DNA of 64,000 bases from Sulfurimicrobium sp963741495 (GTDB lineage: Bacteria > Pseudomonadota > Gammaproteobacteria > Burkholderiales > Sulfuricellaceae): positions 289,345 through 353,344 of the forward strand of contig CAVUID010000012.1 in assembly GCA_963741495.1 (NCBI GenBank). The letters are read 5' to 3'. Positions 42,294-51,086 of the stretch are shown one piece after another. The notes beneath the pieces were generated by a model. It saw only the letters and a list, made by a program, of their open reading frames with translations. It did not search any database and was not told the origin of the DNA. Made by a program: the position numbers and the translations under genes. How positions within the stretch are numbered: the stretch's first letter is position 1; every line of letters starts with the position of its first letter.

Positions 42294-43057
42294 GTCGGTT
42301 CAGCCCGACTTGTCGGGTTAAAACCCGACCTGCCAGGCTGCTGGCGCAAATAGACCTGCCCCGTCTCGCCATCCACAAAGCGAATTTCCTCAAGCTGGCC
42401 AATCAGGTAGCGTTTTCTCAGGGTGAGATCCACCGGATCGGCAAAATCGGCTTTCCAGAATGTGTTGCTCTCTGAATGATAGGGCGCTTTCAGACGAAAC
42501 ACGGCAAGCATTTTCAGGTGTTTCTGTGCAGGAAGACCCGGTGCCTTGACCCTGGCACCGAACCCGGCGTCGTCATCCACCGTGCGCGGATAAAAATCAT
42601 AGAGATTCTCGAAAGCCAGGAAATAGTCGTAGCGCCACTCATTCCTGACTTCCAGCTTTTTCCCGGGGTAAATCTCCACCTCGACCGGCGCAGCCATTTC
42701 CTTCCTTGTTGATTTCAGGGGTAGAAACTTGGCACGGTAATAATCGCTGTTGTCGGGGTTGGCCAGCGGCTCCCAGCTCCAGCCTTCTGCAACATTGTTG
42801 AATGCCATGCGATACAGCAAGGCAAGGGTGCCGTTGCCTGCATCAAAGTCCATGCTGAAACCGGGACTGTTATCGAGATCCACGGCAAAGGAGAAGCGTC
42901 GCCCGTCCTGCTCCGCGAGTTGGGCTGGCGCCATGCGGGAGATGGTGTTGAACCATTCTTCGATGTCCTGACCAGTATTGCCGCCGGGCAAGGAGGAATC
43001 GCCACAGGCAAGGCATGAAAAAAGGCTCAACAGCAAAGTCAGAAAGATTTTGCCCAT
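42269..43057 (-). CDS. Unrecognised lipoprotein
   Basis: A 262-residue exported protein with a lipoprotein signal: LFSCLAC puts the lipid cysteine at about 18. The rest is mostly beta with no motif I recognise; the end (about 225-262) carries the palindromic GTCGGGTT/AACCCGAC sequence in its code and may be a late extension. It overlaps the menD end by 25 bp in convergent orientation. It lies 7 bp downstream of a diheme cytochrome gene, so the two may be cotranscribed. Confidence 0.6.
   Translation of the reverse strand: MGKIFLTLLLSLFSCLACGDSSLPGGNTGQDIEEWFNTISRMAPAQLAEQDGRRFSFAVDLDNSPGFSMDFDAGNGTLALLYRMAFNNVAEGWSWEPLANPDNSDYYRAKFLPLKSTRKEMAAPVEVEIYPGKKLEVRNEWRYDYFLAFENLYDFYPRTVDDDAGFGARVKAPGLPAQKHLKMLAVFRLKAPYHSESNTFWKADFADPVDLTLRKRYLIGQLEEIRFVDGETGQVYLRQQPGRSGFNPTSRAEPTYSATAIQ
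42312..42329. repeat. GTCGGGTT-AA-AACCCGAC palindrome downstream of menD
   Basis: An 8-bp perfect stem with a 2-base loop, 18 bp after the menD stop and inside the 3' end of the convergent lipoprotein gene. Partial further units (GTCGGTT, GCCCGACT) flank it. It has no T tract. Confidence 0.5.
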
Positions 43058-43064
43058 GCCTGGA

Positions 43065-43787
43065 CTACTCCTGCGGCTGAATCGAAGTGAGATAAGCCAG
43101 AATGTCGCGGATATCGGTCTCTTTCAGCTGAGCCAGGATGCCGCGTGAATCTTCTTCATCGTGCGGACGCTCACCATTGATATAGCTGGTGATCTGCTTC
43201 ATGAGGTAATTGGTGTACTGCCCCACCAGCATCGGAAACGAACCCCGCCCGCCGCCATCCTTGGCATGGCAGGAAGCGCACTCCTTCTTGTAGATCTTGC
43301 CGCCATTTTCGATATCGCCTTCAGAGCGTCCAATGATCATGACCTTTTCCATCATCTGCAATCGGGTCAATCCATCCTCGTCACCCTTGAATACAGGGGG
43401 TTTGGTCGGCAGTTTGATGGAGGCCAGGTAGGCGGAAATGTTGTGAATATCCGCATCCGACAAATCGCGTTCCTCTGTGTAGGGGAACATCGGAAAGTTG
43501 ATGCGCTTCCGGGCACGGAAATTTTCCAGCTGGATCGCCAGGTATTTTTCCGATTGCCCGGCGATTCTGGGATATTCACCACGCGAACCTCCCTGGCCAA
43601 ATTCGCCATGGCATGTCGCGCAGACCCCCATCATGTCGCGGGCGCTTTCCGCATCGAAAGCATTTGCTTCGAGGCTGGACACACCCAGCGTCAACGCGAA
43701 TAAACCGGCAAACAATTTGCCGCTATTGCGATGTGATATTTCTGCTTTTGCAGAAGAACGGGCAAGCAGCCCCAACAATGTTTTCAT
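43065..43787 (-). CDS. Diheme cytochrome c (c4-like)
   Basis: A 240-residue periplasmic cytochrome with heme motifs CATCH at 56-60 and CASCH at 170-174 and the PRIAGQ / PMLVGQ pattern of cytochrome c4. The signal peptide is long (hydrophobic part about 25-42). It would carry electrons in the periplasm, for example to NirS, NorC or NosZ. It is 101 bp downstream of the SCO1-like gene; a single TTGAT half-site lies upstream. Confidence 0.88.
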   Translation of the reverse strand: MKTLLGLLARSSAKAEISHRNSGKLFAGLFALTLGVSSLEANAFDAESARDMMGVCATCHGEFGQGGSRGEYPRIAGQSEKYLAIQLENFRARKRINFPMFPYTEERDLSDADIHNISAYLASIKLPTKPPVFKGDEDGLTRLQMMEKVMIIGRSEGDIENGGKIYKKECASCHAKDGGGRGSFPMLVGQYTNYLMKQITSYINGERPHDEEDSRGILAQLKETDIRDILAYLTSIQPQE

Positions 43788-43887
43788 ACGACACCATCTC
43801 GAGTTTATTGCGAAAAAAACGCGTAATTTTATACTTTCTCACCCATTTTTGAACTTGATCTGGAACAGGAGTTCAGAATGATATGGC

Positions 43888-44508
43888 TCAATCCCGAACT
43901 CTTTTAGCCGGCAAAGGCTGCTCCTCCATCAAGCGCCGGATCCGTTCGGCCACTTCGGTGGGTGGCGAGGCATAGGCGAACTTGGCAAGAAAACGCCCAT
44001 CTGGCCCCAGCAGATACATGCCCGCCGAGTGGTCCACCGAATATTTGTCCTTCGCAACGCCCGGCTCCCAGTGCTTTTCATAGCGCACCTTGAAGTGATC
44101 CGCCACCCGGCGCACTAATTCCGGGGAGCCGGACAGCCCGATAATGCTGGGATGGAAAAACGCGGTATAGCGACGCAACACTTCTGGCGTATCGCGTTCC
44201 GGGTCCACCGTAACAAACAGCGGCTGCAAGCGATTGGCCTGTTTGCCTAGCTTGTCCATGATGAGCGACATTTCCGCCAGGGTGGTTGGGCAAATGTCCG
44301 GGCAAAAAGTATAACCAAAGGAAATGAGCTGGAATCGGCCAGGAAAATCCTGGTCGGTAACAGCGCGCCCCCGATGGTCCATGAGCAGGTAACGCGAGAC
44401 GATCCCGACTTCCGGCTGCTCTTCGCTGTCTGTTGGCGAAACCTCGGCCCAGGCGATGGGCGAGCCTATCAATACGGCGGCAAGAGCAGCCAGGCACAAT
44501 TTTTTCAT
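43888..44508 (-). CDS. SCO1/SenC copper protein
   Basis: A 206-residue exported thioredoxin-like copper protein with a Sec signal (1-21). The copper ligands are C69 and C73 (CPDIC) and H160 (VDHSAG), as in Sco1. It delivers copper to, or reduces, CuA sites, usually of cytochrome oxidase. In this window a role towards the CuA centre of NosZ is also possible. It is followed by the cytochrome c4-like gene and preceded by a small periplasmic protein gene after 8 bp. Confidence 0.9.
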   Translation of the reverse strand: MKKLCLAALAAVLIGSPIAWAEVSPTDSEEQPEVGIVSRYLLMDHRGRAVTDQDFPGRFQLISFGYTFCPDICPTTLAEMSLIMDKLGKQANRLQPLFVTVDPERDTPEVLRRYTAFFHPSIIGLSGSPELVRRVADHFKVRYEKHWEPGVAKDKYSVDHSAGMYLLGPDGRFLAKFAYASPPTEVAERIRRLMEEQPLPAKRVRD

Positions 44509-44516
44509 GGCAAGTC

Positions 44517-44873
44517 CTATTGGGACGCCGCAGCCGGCACTGCGGCCTGCAAACGTGCAGCCAAATCTTCTGCCTGGCTGGCAAGCGCTGGCTCATCCGG
44601 GCAGGCGGCTGAATCTTTTTTTACCTGTACAAGAAAAGCTTCATTAGTGGCTGCCTCGAAAGCCTCTCCATAGCGCCGTGTTTTGGGTGCGTGCTGGATC
44701 ATAATCGCCTTGATACGGGTAGCTGCAGGTTTGTAGGCACAGGCCAGCGCCTGGCCATTGAGCACACCCAGATCACGCACTTCCGCCAATCCGGCATCGG
44801 AAGGGGAGTCTGCGGCAACCGGCAGCGCAAAGCCCAGAAAACACAGCGCAAGAGCAAAACGTTTCATTTTCAT
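44517..44873 (-). CDS. Small periplasmic protein, unknown
   Basis: A 118-residue protein with a Sec signal (about 1-21, ending PVAADS). The mature part is helical with two cysteines (about 45 and 90) that could pair. I do not recognise the family. It sits between the ankyrin and SCO1 genes in the same direction, with 8 bp to SCO1, so it may be part of a copper-related group. Confidence 0.6.
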   Translation of the reverse strand: MKMKRFALALCFLGFALPVAADSPSDAGLAEVRDLGVLNGQALACAYKPAATRIKAIMIQHAPKTRRYGEAFEAATNEAFLVQVKKDSAACPDEPALASQAEDLAARLQAAVPAAASQ

Positions 44874-44906
44874 TTTTTCCTTTTGTACCGAATATATTAG
44901 CGCTTA

Positions 44907-45377
44907 TTATTTCCGCGCCGCCGGCGCGGGCGTGGCCAGCATCTTGATCAGCAAAATAGCCGAAATTTCACGATTTACAGCAGTGTCTGCATAATCACGC
45001 GCGGTTTTTCCCTGATTGTCCTTGGCATGCACATCGGCACCTTTCGCCAGAAGCAATTCAAGATTTGCCTTCTTGCCTGAGTACGCAGCAATATGCAGCG
45101 GCGAAGCGCCATTGTTATCCTTTACATTGACAGCAGCGCCCTTGTCAATCAGCAGCTTGGCGATCTCTGGTGCAGGATTGCCTGCAGCAATATGCAACGG
45201 CGTCGAGCCAAGGTCATTTTTGGCATTTAGCACGCCACGATTGGCCGCAATGGATTTGCTGACTGCCTGCACATCTCCGGCCTTCACGGCTTCGTATATG
45301 GTAACGGCTGAGGCGGAAAAACTGGCAACCAGCGCAATAGCGCCAGCAATCGATGTAATAATGCGGGCTGGGGTCAT
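44907..45377 (-). CDS. Periplasmic ankyrin-repeat protein
   Basis: A 156-residue protein with a Sec signal (ending SASA at about 24) and three ankyrin repeats: GSTPLHIAAGNPAPEIAKLL, GASPLHIAAYSGKKANLELL and GKTARDYA. Exported ankyrin proteins of this size act in protein protection, for example near catalase genes; the partner here is unknown. It is first in a minus-strand row with the small periplasmic protein and SCO1. Confidence 0.85.
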   Translation of the reverse strand: MTPARIITSIAGAIALVASFSASAVTIYEAVKAGDVQAVSKSIAANRGVLNAKNDLGSTPLHIAAGNPAPEIAKLLIDKGAAVNVKDNNGASPLHIAAYSGKKANLELLLAKGADVHAKDNQGKTARDYADTAVNREISAILLIKMLATPAPAARK

Positions 45378-45469
45378 TTCATCATCCTGTTATAAATCAA
45401 TTCATGCCACGACAACATTGGCTAAAATAGCGGCCAGTTTAGTCTGAAATACATTCAAGGAGTAAATCG

Positions 45470-45880
45470 ATGAGCACCTGGACTCTTGCGGCAGCACTGG
45501 CCGGCATACTGTTCGGTGGCCAGGTACTGGCGGCCGAATGGGCACCGATCAAGCAGGAAGAGCATACAGTACGCGAGATAGACACCGCCAGCATCAAGAA
45601 GGATGGCCCGCTGGTGACCTTCACCGCACGACATACCTTTGTGGACCGGAACGAATACAAGGTGAGCCGGCGCGAAGCCCAATATCTCCTGATGTATTCT
45701 CGCGCCAATTGCGGTTTTCGCACTCTGGCCCAACTTGCCACCGAGGCTTACGACGAGAAAATGGTGCTGATCAGCAAGCAAAAAATCCAGCAACCACAAG
45801 ATTTACCCGTAACCAAAGGCAGCATTGACGAAAGCACCCTGAATTTCGTCTGTGCAGGGAATTCACAACAGGCTCGCTGA
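45470..45880 (+). CDS. Surface-adhesin-E-like periplasmic protein
   Basis: A 136-residue protein with a Sec signal (ending VLAAEW). The mature part has the short beta layout of surface-adhesin E (WAPIKQEE..., DTASIKKDGPLVTFTARHTF, MYSRANCGFRTL), with two cysteines likely paired. Similar proteins are common and of unclear role. AAGGAG precedes the ATG by eight bases. The FmdE-like gene follows after 22 bp. Confidence 0.6.
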   Translation: MSTWTLAAALAGILFGGQVLAAEWAPIKQEEHTVREIDTASIKKDGPLVTFTARHTFVDRNEYKVSRREAQYLLMYSRANCGFRTLAQLATEAYDEKMVLISKQKIQQPQDLPVTKGSIDESTLNFVCAGNSQQAR

Positions 45881-45902
45881 CCTGGCAGGAACAGGATATT
45901 CC

Positions 45903-46505
45903 ATGCATACCCCTCACTTCTTTGCTGCTGTCCGCACCATCAGCGTGCATGATCCGCTAGCCGACTTCCTTGGCGCGATGGAGAACGGGATAGTCGAATA
46001 CACCTATCTCGACGCGGTCAAACTCGCGGGACATTCCTGTCCCACTGTGGCAGGCGTTTACCTGGCGACCATGAAGGCACTGGAGCATCTTTATCCCGGG
46101 ACACTGCCGCAACGCGGCGACATCAAGGTCTCTTTCCGCGCATCCAGCGCCAGCGGCGTAACAGGCGTCATGGCGAATATCACCACACTGATCACGGGCG
46201 CTACTCAAGACCAGGGTTTCAAGGGAATCGGCGGAAAATTCGACCGGCGCAATCTGCTGTTCTTCGATGCGCCCATCCGTGGCGAGATCCTTTTTGAGCG
46301 CCGTGATACGGGTGTCGCCGTGAATACCACGTATCACCCTGAAATCGTACCGCCGGAAGCAGCCATGAAAGAACTGATGCAAGCGGCACAGGTGGGCGCC
46401 GCCACCCTGTCGGAGCAAAATGAATTTGCCAGATTATGGCAGGATCGGGTCAGGCGTATCCTGATCGAACACATCGACGATCCCCGCCTGATCGTTCTGG
46501 ATTGA
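45903..46505 (+). CDS. FmdE-like protein
   Basis: A 200-residue soluble protein. The segment DAVKLAGHSCPTVAGVYLATMKAL (about 38-61) resembles the FmdE family metal-binding start (GHxCPxxxxGY), and the RGDIKVSFRASS and GIGGKFDRRNLLFFD stretches follow. FmdE domains are found with molybdenum or tungsten enzymes but also occur alone. Here it is next to a helical partner gene (3 bp gap). A role in metal binding is possible; substrate unknown. Confidence 0.5.
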   Translation: MHTPHFFAAVRTISVHDPLADFLGAMENGIVEYTYLDAVKLAGHSCPTVAGVYLATMKALEHLYPGTLPQRGDIKVSFRASSASGVTGVMANITTLITGATQDQGFKGIGGKFDRRNLLFFDAPIRGEILFERRDTGVAVNTTYHPEIVPPEAAMKELMQAAQVGAATLSEQNEFARLWQDRVRRILIEHIDDPRLIVLD

Positions 46506-46508
46506 GCC

Positions 46509-47039
46509 ATGGAAAAGCTGGTACTGCGTTTGAGCGCCGAGCAGGCTGATGCACATTGCCGGACGCTGGTCATGCAAAACCGGCATCCCGGGCAAGCCCT
46601 GGCAGCGCTTGTTGCCCTGCAATCGTTCCTCGCCGCGATCGCCAACCCTGACAACAAGACCGGCGACGTTTACCAGAACATCAAACAGGTCCTCGAACAG
46701 CACATCGCCACGGCACGCAAACGCGTCATGGAGGATAACCTCGCCCGCCTGCTTGGCGCACTTGGCGAGCAAAACCTGGGTGACATCCAGAGCGTGCATG
46801 CAGCCCTGTCGCGCAACGGCTTTCACCAGACGGCGCTGGCTGCCATCCAGCAACTGCCGGACGCCGCCTTGCGCTCCGCCGCCACCTGGGTAGCGAATTG
46901 GCACCACGACGCCAGAAAACGCGCCGAGGCTGCCAGCCCTTATCCGGACGCTCTGAACTTGAGCGGAGCGGGTATTTCACCCGCGCACTTCGCTGCGATG
47001 TCGGAACTCAATACTTATCTTCAGGAAGCGGTTTCCTGA
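46509..47039 (+). CDS. Helical protein, unknown
   Basis: A 176-residue soluble, leucine- and alanine-rich helical protein with no signal and no motif I recognise. It starts 3 bp after the FmdE-like gene and so is translated with it. The pair may form a complex. The frame and codon use look normal for the region, so it is probably real. Confidence 0.55.
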   Translation: MEKLVLRLSAEQADAHCRTLVMQNRHPGQALAALVALQSFLAAIANPDNKTGDVYQNIKQVLEQHIATARKRVMEDNLARLLGALGEQNLGDIQSVHAALSRNGFHQTALAAIQQLPDAALRSAATWVANWHHDARKRAEAASPYPDALNLSGAGISPAHFAAMSELNTYLQEAVS

Positions 47040-47155
47040 ATAACAAAACGTAGATGGAACAACCCGGGGGCGCTACAAGCCAGATGACGCGCCGACTGTT
47101 GGAGCTTAATATTGCAATCGCGGACCTCCCCGCACTCTCGCCTCAAGGAGCAATG

Positions 47156-47707
47156 ATGAAATCCAGATTCGACATTCGCAGCCCTTTCTCCCTGCTACTG
47201 CTTGGCCTTGCCGCCACATCGCTGGCTGGAGGCGCGCTTGCCGCCGATACGCCCAAGCGAAAATCCGGCCTGTGGGAAATCAGTACGCACATGGAAGGCA
47301 TGCCCAACATGGGGCCTGTCCAGCAATGCATTGACAAGAATACCGACAATGTCATGCAGCAGCAGGCCCAGAAGGACAAACCCGACTGTAGCGTGATGGA
47401 CATCAAACAGCAGGGCAATAAGTTCACCATGCACTCGGTCTGCAAAATCGAAAACACTACTGCGACAACGGATGCGGTGTTCACCGGCGCGTTTGATTCA
47501 GCCTACAAAGGCGACATGCGCACCCGCTTCAACCCGCCCATGCATGGCATGAGCGAATCCAAAATGACCATGGAAGCCAAATGGCTGGGCCCTTGCAAGG
47601 CGGGCCAGAAACCTGGCGACGTGATCATGCCGAACATGAAGGGCATGAATATTAACGAAATGATGAATGACCCGAAATTCCAGGAAATGATGAAACGGCA
47701 GAAATAA
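47156..47707 (+). CDS. DUF3617 periplasmic protein
   Basis: A 183-residue exported protein with a signal peptide (ending GGALAADT). The sequence KSGLWEISTHMEGMPNMG with paired cysteines later (CIDK, CSVMD, CKIEN, CKAG) fits DUF3617, a family of unknown function. AAGGAG lies seven bases before the ATG at 47156, chosen over an upstream ATG at 47054 that would bury the signal. The C-terminal tail is methionine-rich (MPNMKGMNINEMMND), possibly metal-binding. Confidence 0.75.
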   Translation: MKSRFDIRSPFSLLLLGLAATSLAGGALAADTPKRKSGLWEISTHMEGMPNMGPVQQCIDKNTDNVMQQQAQKDKPDCSVMDIKQQGNKFTMHSVCKIENTTATTDAVFTGAFDSAYKGDMRTRFNPPMHGMSESKMTMEAKWLGPCKAGQKPGDVIMPNMKGMNINEMMNDPKFQEMMKRQK

Positions 47708-47807
47708 GCCAACTGATGCGTCGCCCTGCCGTTTGAACGATGGGGCGTCGCGCTTCAGCCTTCAACGCAGACAGACCATTTCTGCCAGAATCCTTAACCC
47801 TCAAGCG

Positions 47808-48374
47808 TCAATAAGGTTTTTCACCCACCCGATTGCCTGCGGGCGAATACTGGCAAACCCAAATTTGATCCCGATTCCCGCACACGGCCACGCCACAGCC
47901 GACGGATGTGCTTTTTTTCCATACAAGCTGAGTGTAATGTCCGCACACTTCGGAAGCAGCGCAAGCATTATCGGCATAGCGGTAATGTTTTTTTTCGCCG
48001 CCCCAGGCATCCACAACCTCATGCGGCGCAATGGGTAGCAGTTCCCGCCGGCCATTGGACCAGGCGAGCGCACTTTGCCAGAAAATATTTTCCCCGAACG
48101 CGCCGGCGCTATGCTTCATATTGCAATCATGGGTATTTTTTAACTGATCTGCCCAGGCCTGAGCCAAGGAAGCCAGTTCTTTCGAATAGGCCATTTCCGG
48201 CGCGCCCACTTCGGCTCGCCATTTATTGTGCGCTACCAGCACTTTGGCTTCGTCAATGCTGATGGACTGAACAACCGCATTTTTCGTGTAAAAAGCACCG
48301 CCGGAAAAATCGGCATGGGCAACACTGCCCAACATAAAGACCAGAAGGCTCAACGTAACCAGAAAGTGTCTCAA
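47808..48374 (-). CDS. CAP/SCP-family secreted protein
   Basis: A secreted protein of about 188 residues with the cysteine-rich secretory (CAP) fold: HNKWRAEVGAPEMAYSKELASLAQAWAD, then HYTQLVWKKSTSVGCGVAVC and the WVCQYSPAGN motif near the C-terminus. The start is unclear: TTG at 48374, with GAGGGA seven bases upstream, opens directly into the signal peptide, while GTG at 48389 or TTG at 48395 are alternatives. Function in bacteria is poorly known. Confidence 0.8.
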   Translation of the reverse strand: MRHFLVTLSLLVFMLGSVAHADFSGGAFYTKNAVVQSISIDEAKVLVAHNKWRAEVGAPEMAYSKELASLAQAWADQLKNTHDCNMKHSAGAFGENIFWQSALAWSNGRRELLPIAPHEVVDAWGGEKKHYRYADNACAASEVCGHYTQLVWKKSTSVGCGVAVCGNRDQIWVCQYSPAGNRVGEKPY

Positions 48375-48471
48375 TACAGCGTCCCTCACGCACAATTTAT
48401 CGGGCGCAGCATACCGAATCCCCTGTCAACCCGGAACCCGGCAGCAACTCAGGAAGAATGGTGTAAACGGC

Positions 48472-48930
48472 TCAGTCGCGCGTCACACGCGTCACGCCCC
48501 CACCGCTCAACACGCGCACCCGGTCACCGGGGCGGATATCTTCGTCCGCTTCCTGGGTGACTGCGATCATTCTGCCGCTATTCAGCCTGACGGTAATCTC
48601 CAGGCCGGTTTTTCTGGTCACGCCTTCTTCAATGGCAGAACCCGCTACGCCACCAGCAACCGCGCCCAGAACGGCGCCGACCACGCTGCCCTTGCCGCTG
48701 CCAATACTGCTACCGGCAATGCCACCCACCGCAGCACCCGCGACCGTACCCACCGGCGTCTTGGTGCCTTCAAGGTTCACCTGGCGCACGCTTTCCACTA
48801 CACCCATCTGAACTTCTTGCGCCTGGCGTGCCTGCGAACGCGTATAAGCGCCACCCGACATGCTCGAAGCGCATCCACCCAGCACCATTGCCGCAACCAG
48901 CATTGCAACCGCCACTTTAAATGTGCTCAT
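48472..48930 (-). CDS. Glycine-zipper outer-membrane lipoprotein (SlyB/Pcp-like)
   Basis: A 152-residue lipoprotein with LGGC (lipid cysteine about 20). A glycine-zipper region (about 62-100, GAAVGGIAGSSIGSGKGS...) and a C-terminal VRLNSGRMIAVTQEAD segment, followed by PGDRVRVLSG, are those of the SlyB/Pcp family. Such proteins support envelope integrity. GGAGGAA precedes the ATG. The 192-bp divergent gap to the next gene shows no site I can name. Confidence 0.85.
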   Translation of the reverse strand: MSTFKVAVAMLVAAMVLGGCASSMSGGAYTRSQARQAQEVQMGVVESVRQVNLEGTKTPVGTVAGAAVGGIAGSSIGSGKGSVVGAVLGAVAGGVAGSAIEEGVTRKTGLEITVRLNSGRMIAVTQEADEDIRPGDRVRVLSGGGVTRVTRD

Positions 48931-49122
48931 GATTTCCTCCCTTACAAAGTAATAAAATTGCTTAACGCACCGTATATCAAACAGTTTACCTCTGCATTGA
49001 TCTGTTAGTGGACAATGCCCATTACAACAAGTTTAACAGGAAGCCAAAGCCTTATTTATACCCCCATCAACAACGAGGTTGAACATGGCATTGGGACATG
49101 CTAGTCTTCTTGTCCTGAAATT

Positions 49123-50076
49123 ATGGCGCTATCCGACTACATATATACATTTGGCCAGCACCTGCTACAGCTTCACGGCGAGCGGGTGCACAAAATCGCC
49201 CTGGATGCAGGATTTACCTGTCCCAATCGCGATGGCTCAAAAGGCATCGGCGGCTGCACTTTCTGCAACAACAGTTCATTCAACCCCAACGGCCAGCAAC
49301 CGCAAGACATGGAAATGCAGCTGGATAGCGGACGACGTGCCATCGCGAAACGGACGCGCGCAAAAAAGTTCCTCGCCTATTTCCAGGCGTACACCAACAC
49401 CTATGCCGATGTGGCCGAACTGGACAAGCTCTACTGCGAGGCCATGCAGGCGAGGGATATCATCGGCCTGTCTATCGGCACGCGACCAGACTGCGTTTCG
49501 CCGCAGGTGCTGGATCTGCTGGCCGGCTACCAAGCTCAAGGGCGCGTCGTCTGGCTGGAACTGGGGTTGCAGTCTTCCTTTGACGAGACGCTGCAACGGG
49601 TCAATCGCGGGCACGGCCTGAAGGAATATCGCGAAGTTGCAATTGCCGCGCGGCGACGCGGCATTCCGGTGTGCGCCCATCTCATCCTGGGACTGCCGGG
49701 CGAAGGAGAAGACCATTACCACACCACGCTGGATAGAGTACTCGACATCGGCGTGGACGGACTCAAGCTCCACCCCCTGCATGTCGTGAAGCACACGGTG
49801 CTCGCCAATCAGTGGCGGCGTGGCCAATACCAGGCAATGACGCGTGAGGCTTATATCCGGCACGCCTGCAACCTGATCGAACGCACCCCTGAACATATTA
49901 TCTACCACCGCGTCACCGGCACCGCAGCCAAAGACATTCTGCTCGCACCAGACTGGTGCTCACAGAAATGGAACGTGCTCAACGGCATCGAGCGCGAACT
50001 TGCGCGACGCGGCCACCGTCAAGGCCGGTTCGCCGGCCTACCCTGGATTAACGAGGAAATTCCCGATGCAGCCTGA
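49123..50076 (+). CDS. YhcC-like radical SAM protein
   Basis: A 317-residue TIGR01212-type radical SAM protein. The cluster cysteines are C33, C45 and C48 (CPNRDG..., CTFCNN), with an unusually long gap after the first cysteine, as in YhcC/YtqA. GLSIGTRPDCV and LELGLQSSFDETL follow. It overlaps ubiU by 11 bp, an arrangement that suggests linked work under anaerobic conditions. The substrate is not established. Confidence 0.85.
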   Translation: MALSDYIYTFGQHLLQLHGERVHKIALDAGFTCPNRDGSKGIGGCTFCNNSSFNPNGQQPQDMEMQLDSGRRAIAKRTRAKKFLAYFQAYTNTYADVAELDKLYCEAMQARDIIGLSIGTRPDCVSPQVLDLLAGYQAQGRVVWLELGLQSSFDETLQRVNRGHGLKEYREVAIAARRRGIPVCAHLILGLPGEGEDHYHTTLDRVLDIGVDGLKLHPLHVVKHTVLANQWRRGQYQAMTREAYIRHACNLIERTPEHIIYHRVTGTAAKDILLAPDWCSQKWNVLNGIERELARRGHRQGRFAGLPWINEEIPDAA

Positions 50077-51082
50077 AACAGGAAAATTCGAACTGGTATG
50101 CCCCGCAGGCAGTCTGCCGGCACTGAAAACGGCTGTTGATAATGGCGCGGACTGCGTCTACATGGGCTTTCGCGACGACACCAACGCGCGCAATTTCACC
50201 GGCCTGAATTTTGATCTTGCAAATGCAAAAGAGGGGGTGCGCTACGCCCACGCCAAGGGCAGGAAAGCCCTGCTGGCGCTCAACACCTATCCTCAGATTA
50301 CAGGCTGGCAACGCTGGACATCCGCCATCGACAATGCCGCCGATCTGGGCATGGACGCCGTGATCCTGGCCGACCCTGGGTTGATGCAATATGCCGCAAA
50401 AAATCATCCTGAGCTGCGCCTGCATCTTTCGGTGCAAGGCTCTGCCACCAATTATGAAGCAATCAATTTCTACCATGAGCACTTCGGCATCCGCCGCGCC
50501 GTAGTGCCGCGCGTGCTGGCACTGGCACAGGTCGAACAATTGATGGCCAATACCCAGGTTGAAATCGAGCTATTCGGTTTTGGCGGTCTGTGCGTCATGG
50601 TGGAAGGGCGCTGCGCGCTTTCATCCTACGCCACTGGCGAATCCCCCAACACCTGCGGCGTGTGCTCGCCACCCAAGGCGGTACGCTGGCAGGAGACGCC
50701 AGCGGGGCTGGAATCGCGTCTCAACGGCATCCTCATCGACCGCTACGCCAAGGATGAGAATACTGGCTACCCTACCCTGTGCAAGGGGCGCTTCGATGTA
50801 GGAGGAGAAACCTACTACGCCATCGAGGAACCGACCAGTCTCAATACGCTCGAATTGCTGCCAGAACTGATGCGTATGGGCGTCGCGGCGATCAAGATCG
50901 AGGGGCGGCAGCGCAGCCCGGCCTATGTAGGCCAGGTTACCAAAGTATGGCGCGAGGCCATTGATGCCTGCCGCCGCAATCGCGAGCAATTTACCGTCAA
51001 ACCGGCCTGGATGAATGAACTTGGCAAGGTCTCCGAAGGCCAGCAACAAACGCTGGGCGCCTACTATCGCCCCTGGAAATAA
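50066..51082 (+). CDS. ubiU: UbiU, O2-independent ubiquinone hydroxylation subunit
   Basis: A 338-residue peptidase-U32-type protein: ELVCPAGSLPALKTAVDNGADCVYMGF at 8-34, then the cysteines around GRCALSSYATGESPNTCGVC and a later TLCKG that bind a [4Fe-4S] cluster in UbiU. With UbiV it hydroxylates the ubiquinone ring without O2. Start ATG 50066 overlaps the yhcC-like gene. ubiV follows after 4 bp. Confidence 0.93.
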   Translation: MQPETGKFELVCPAGSLPALKTAVDNGADCVYMGFRDDTNARNFTGLNFDLANAKEGVRYAHAKGRKALLALNTYPQITGWQRWTSAIDNAADLGMDAVILADPGLMQYAAKNHPELRLHLSVQGSATNYEAINFYHEHFGIRRAVVPRVLALAQVEQLMANTQVEIELFGFGGLCVMVEGRCALSSYATGESPNTCGVCSPPKAVRWQETPAGLESRLNGILIDRYAKDENTGYPTLCKGRFDVGGETYYAIEEPTSLNTLELLPELMRMGVAAIKIEGRQRSPAYVGQVTKVWREAIDACRRNREQFTVKPAWMNELGKVSEGQQQTLGAYYRPWK

Positions 51083-51086
51083 GAAC

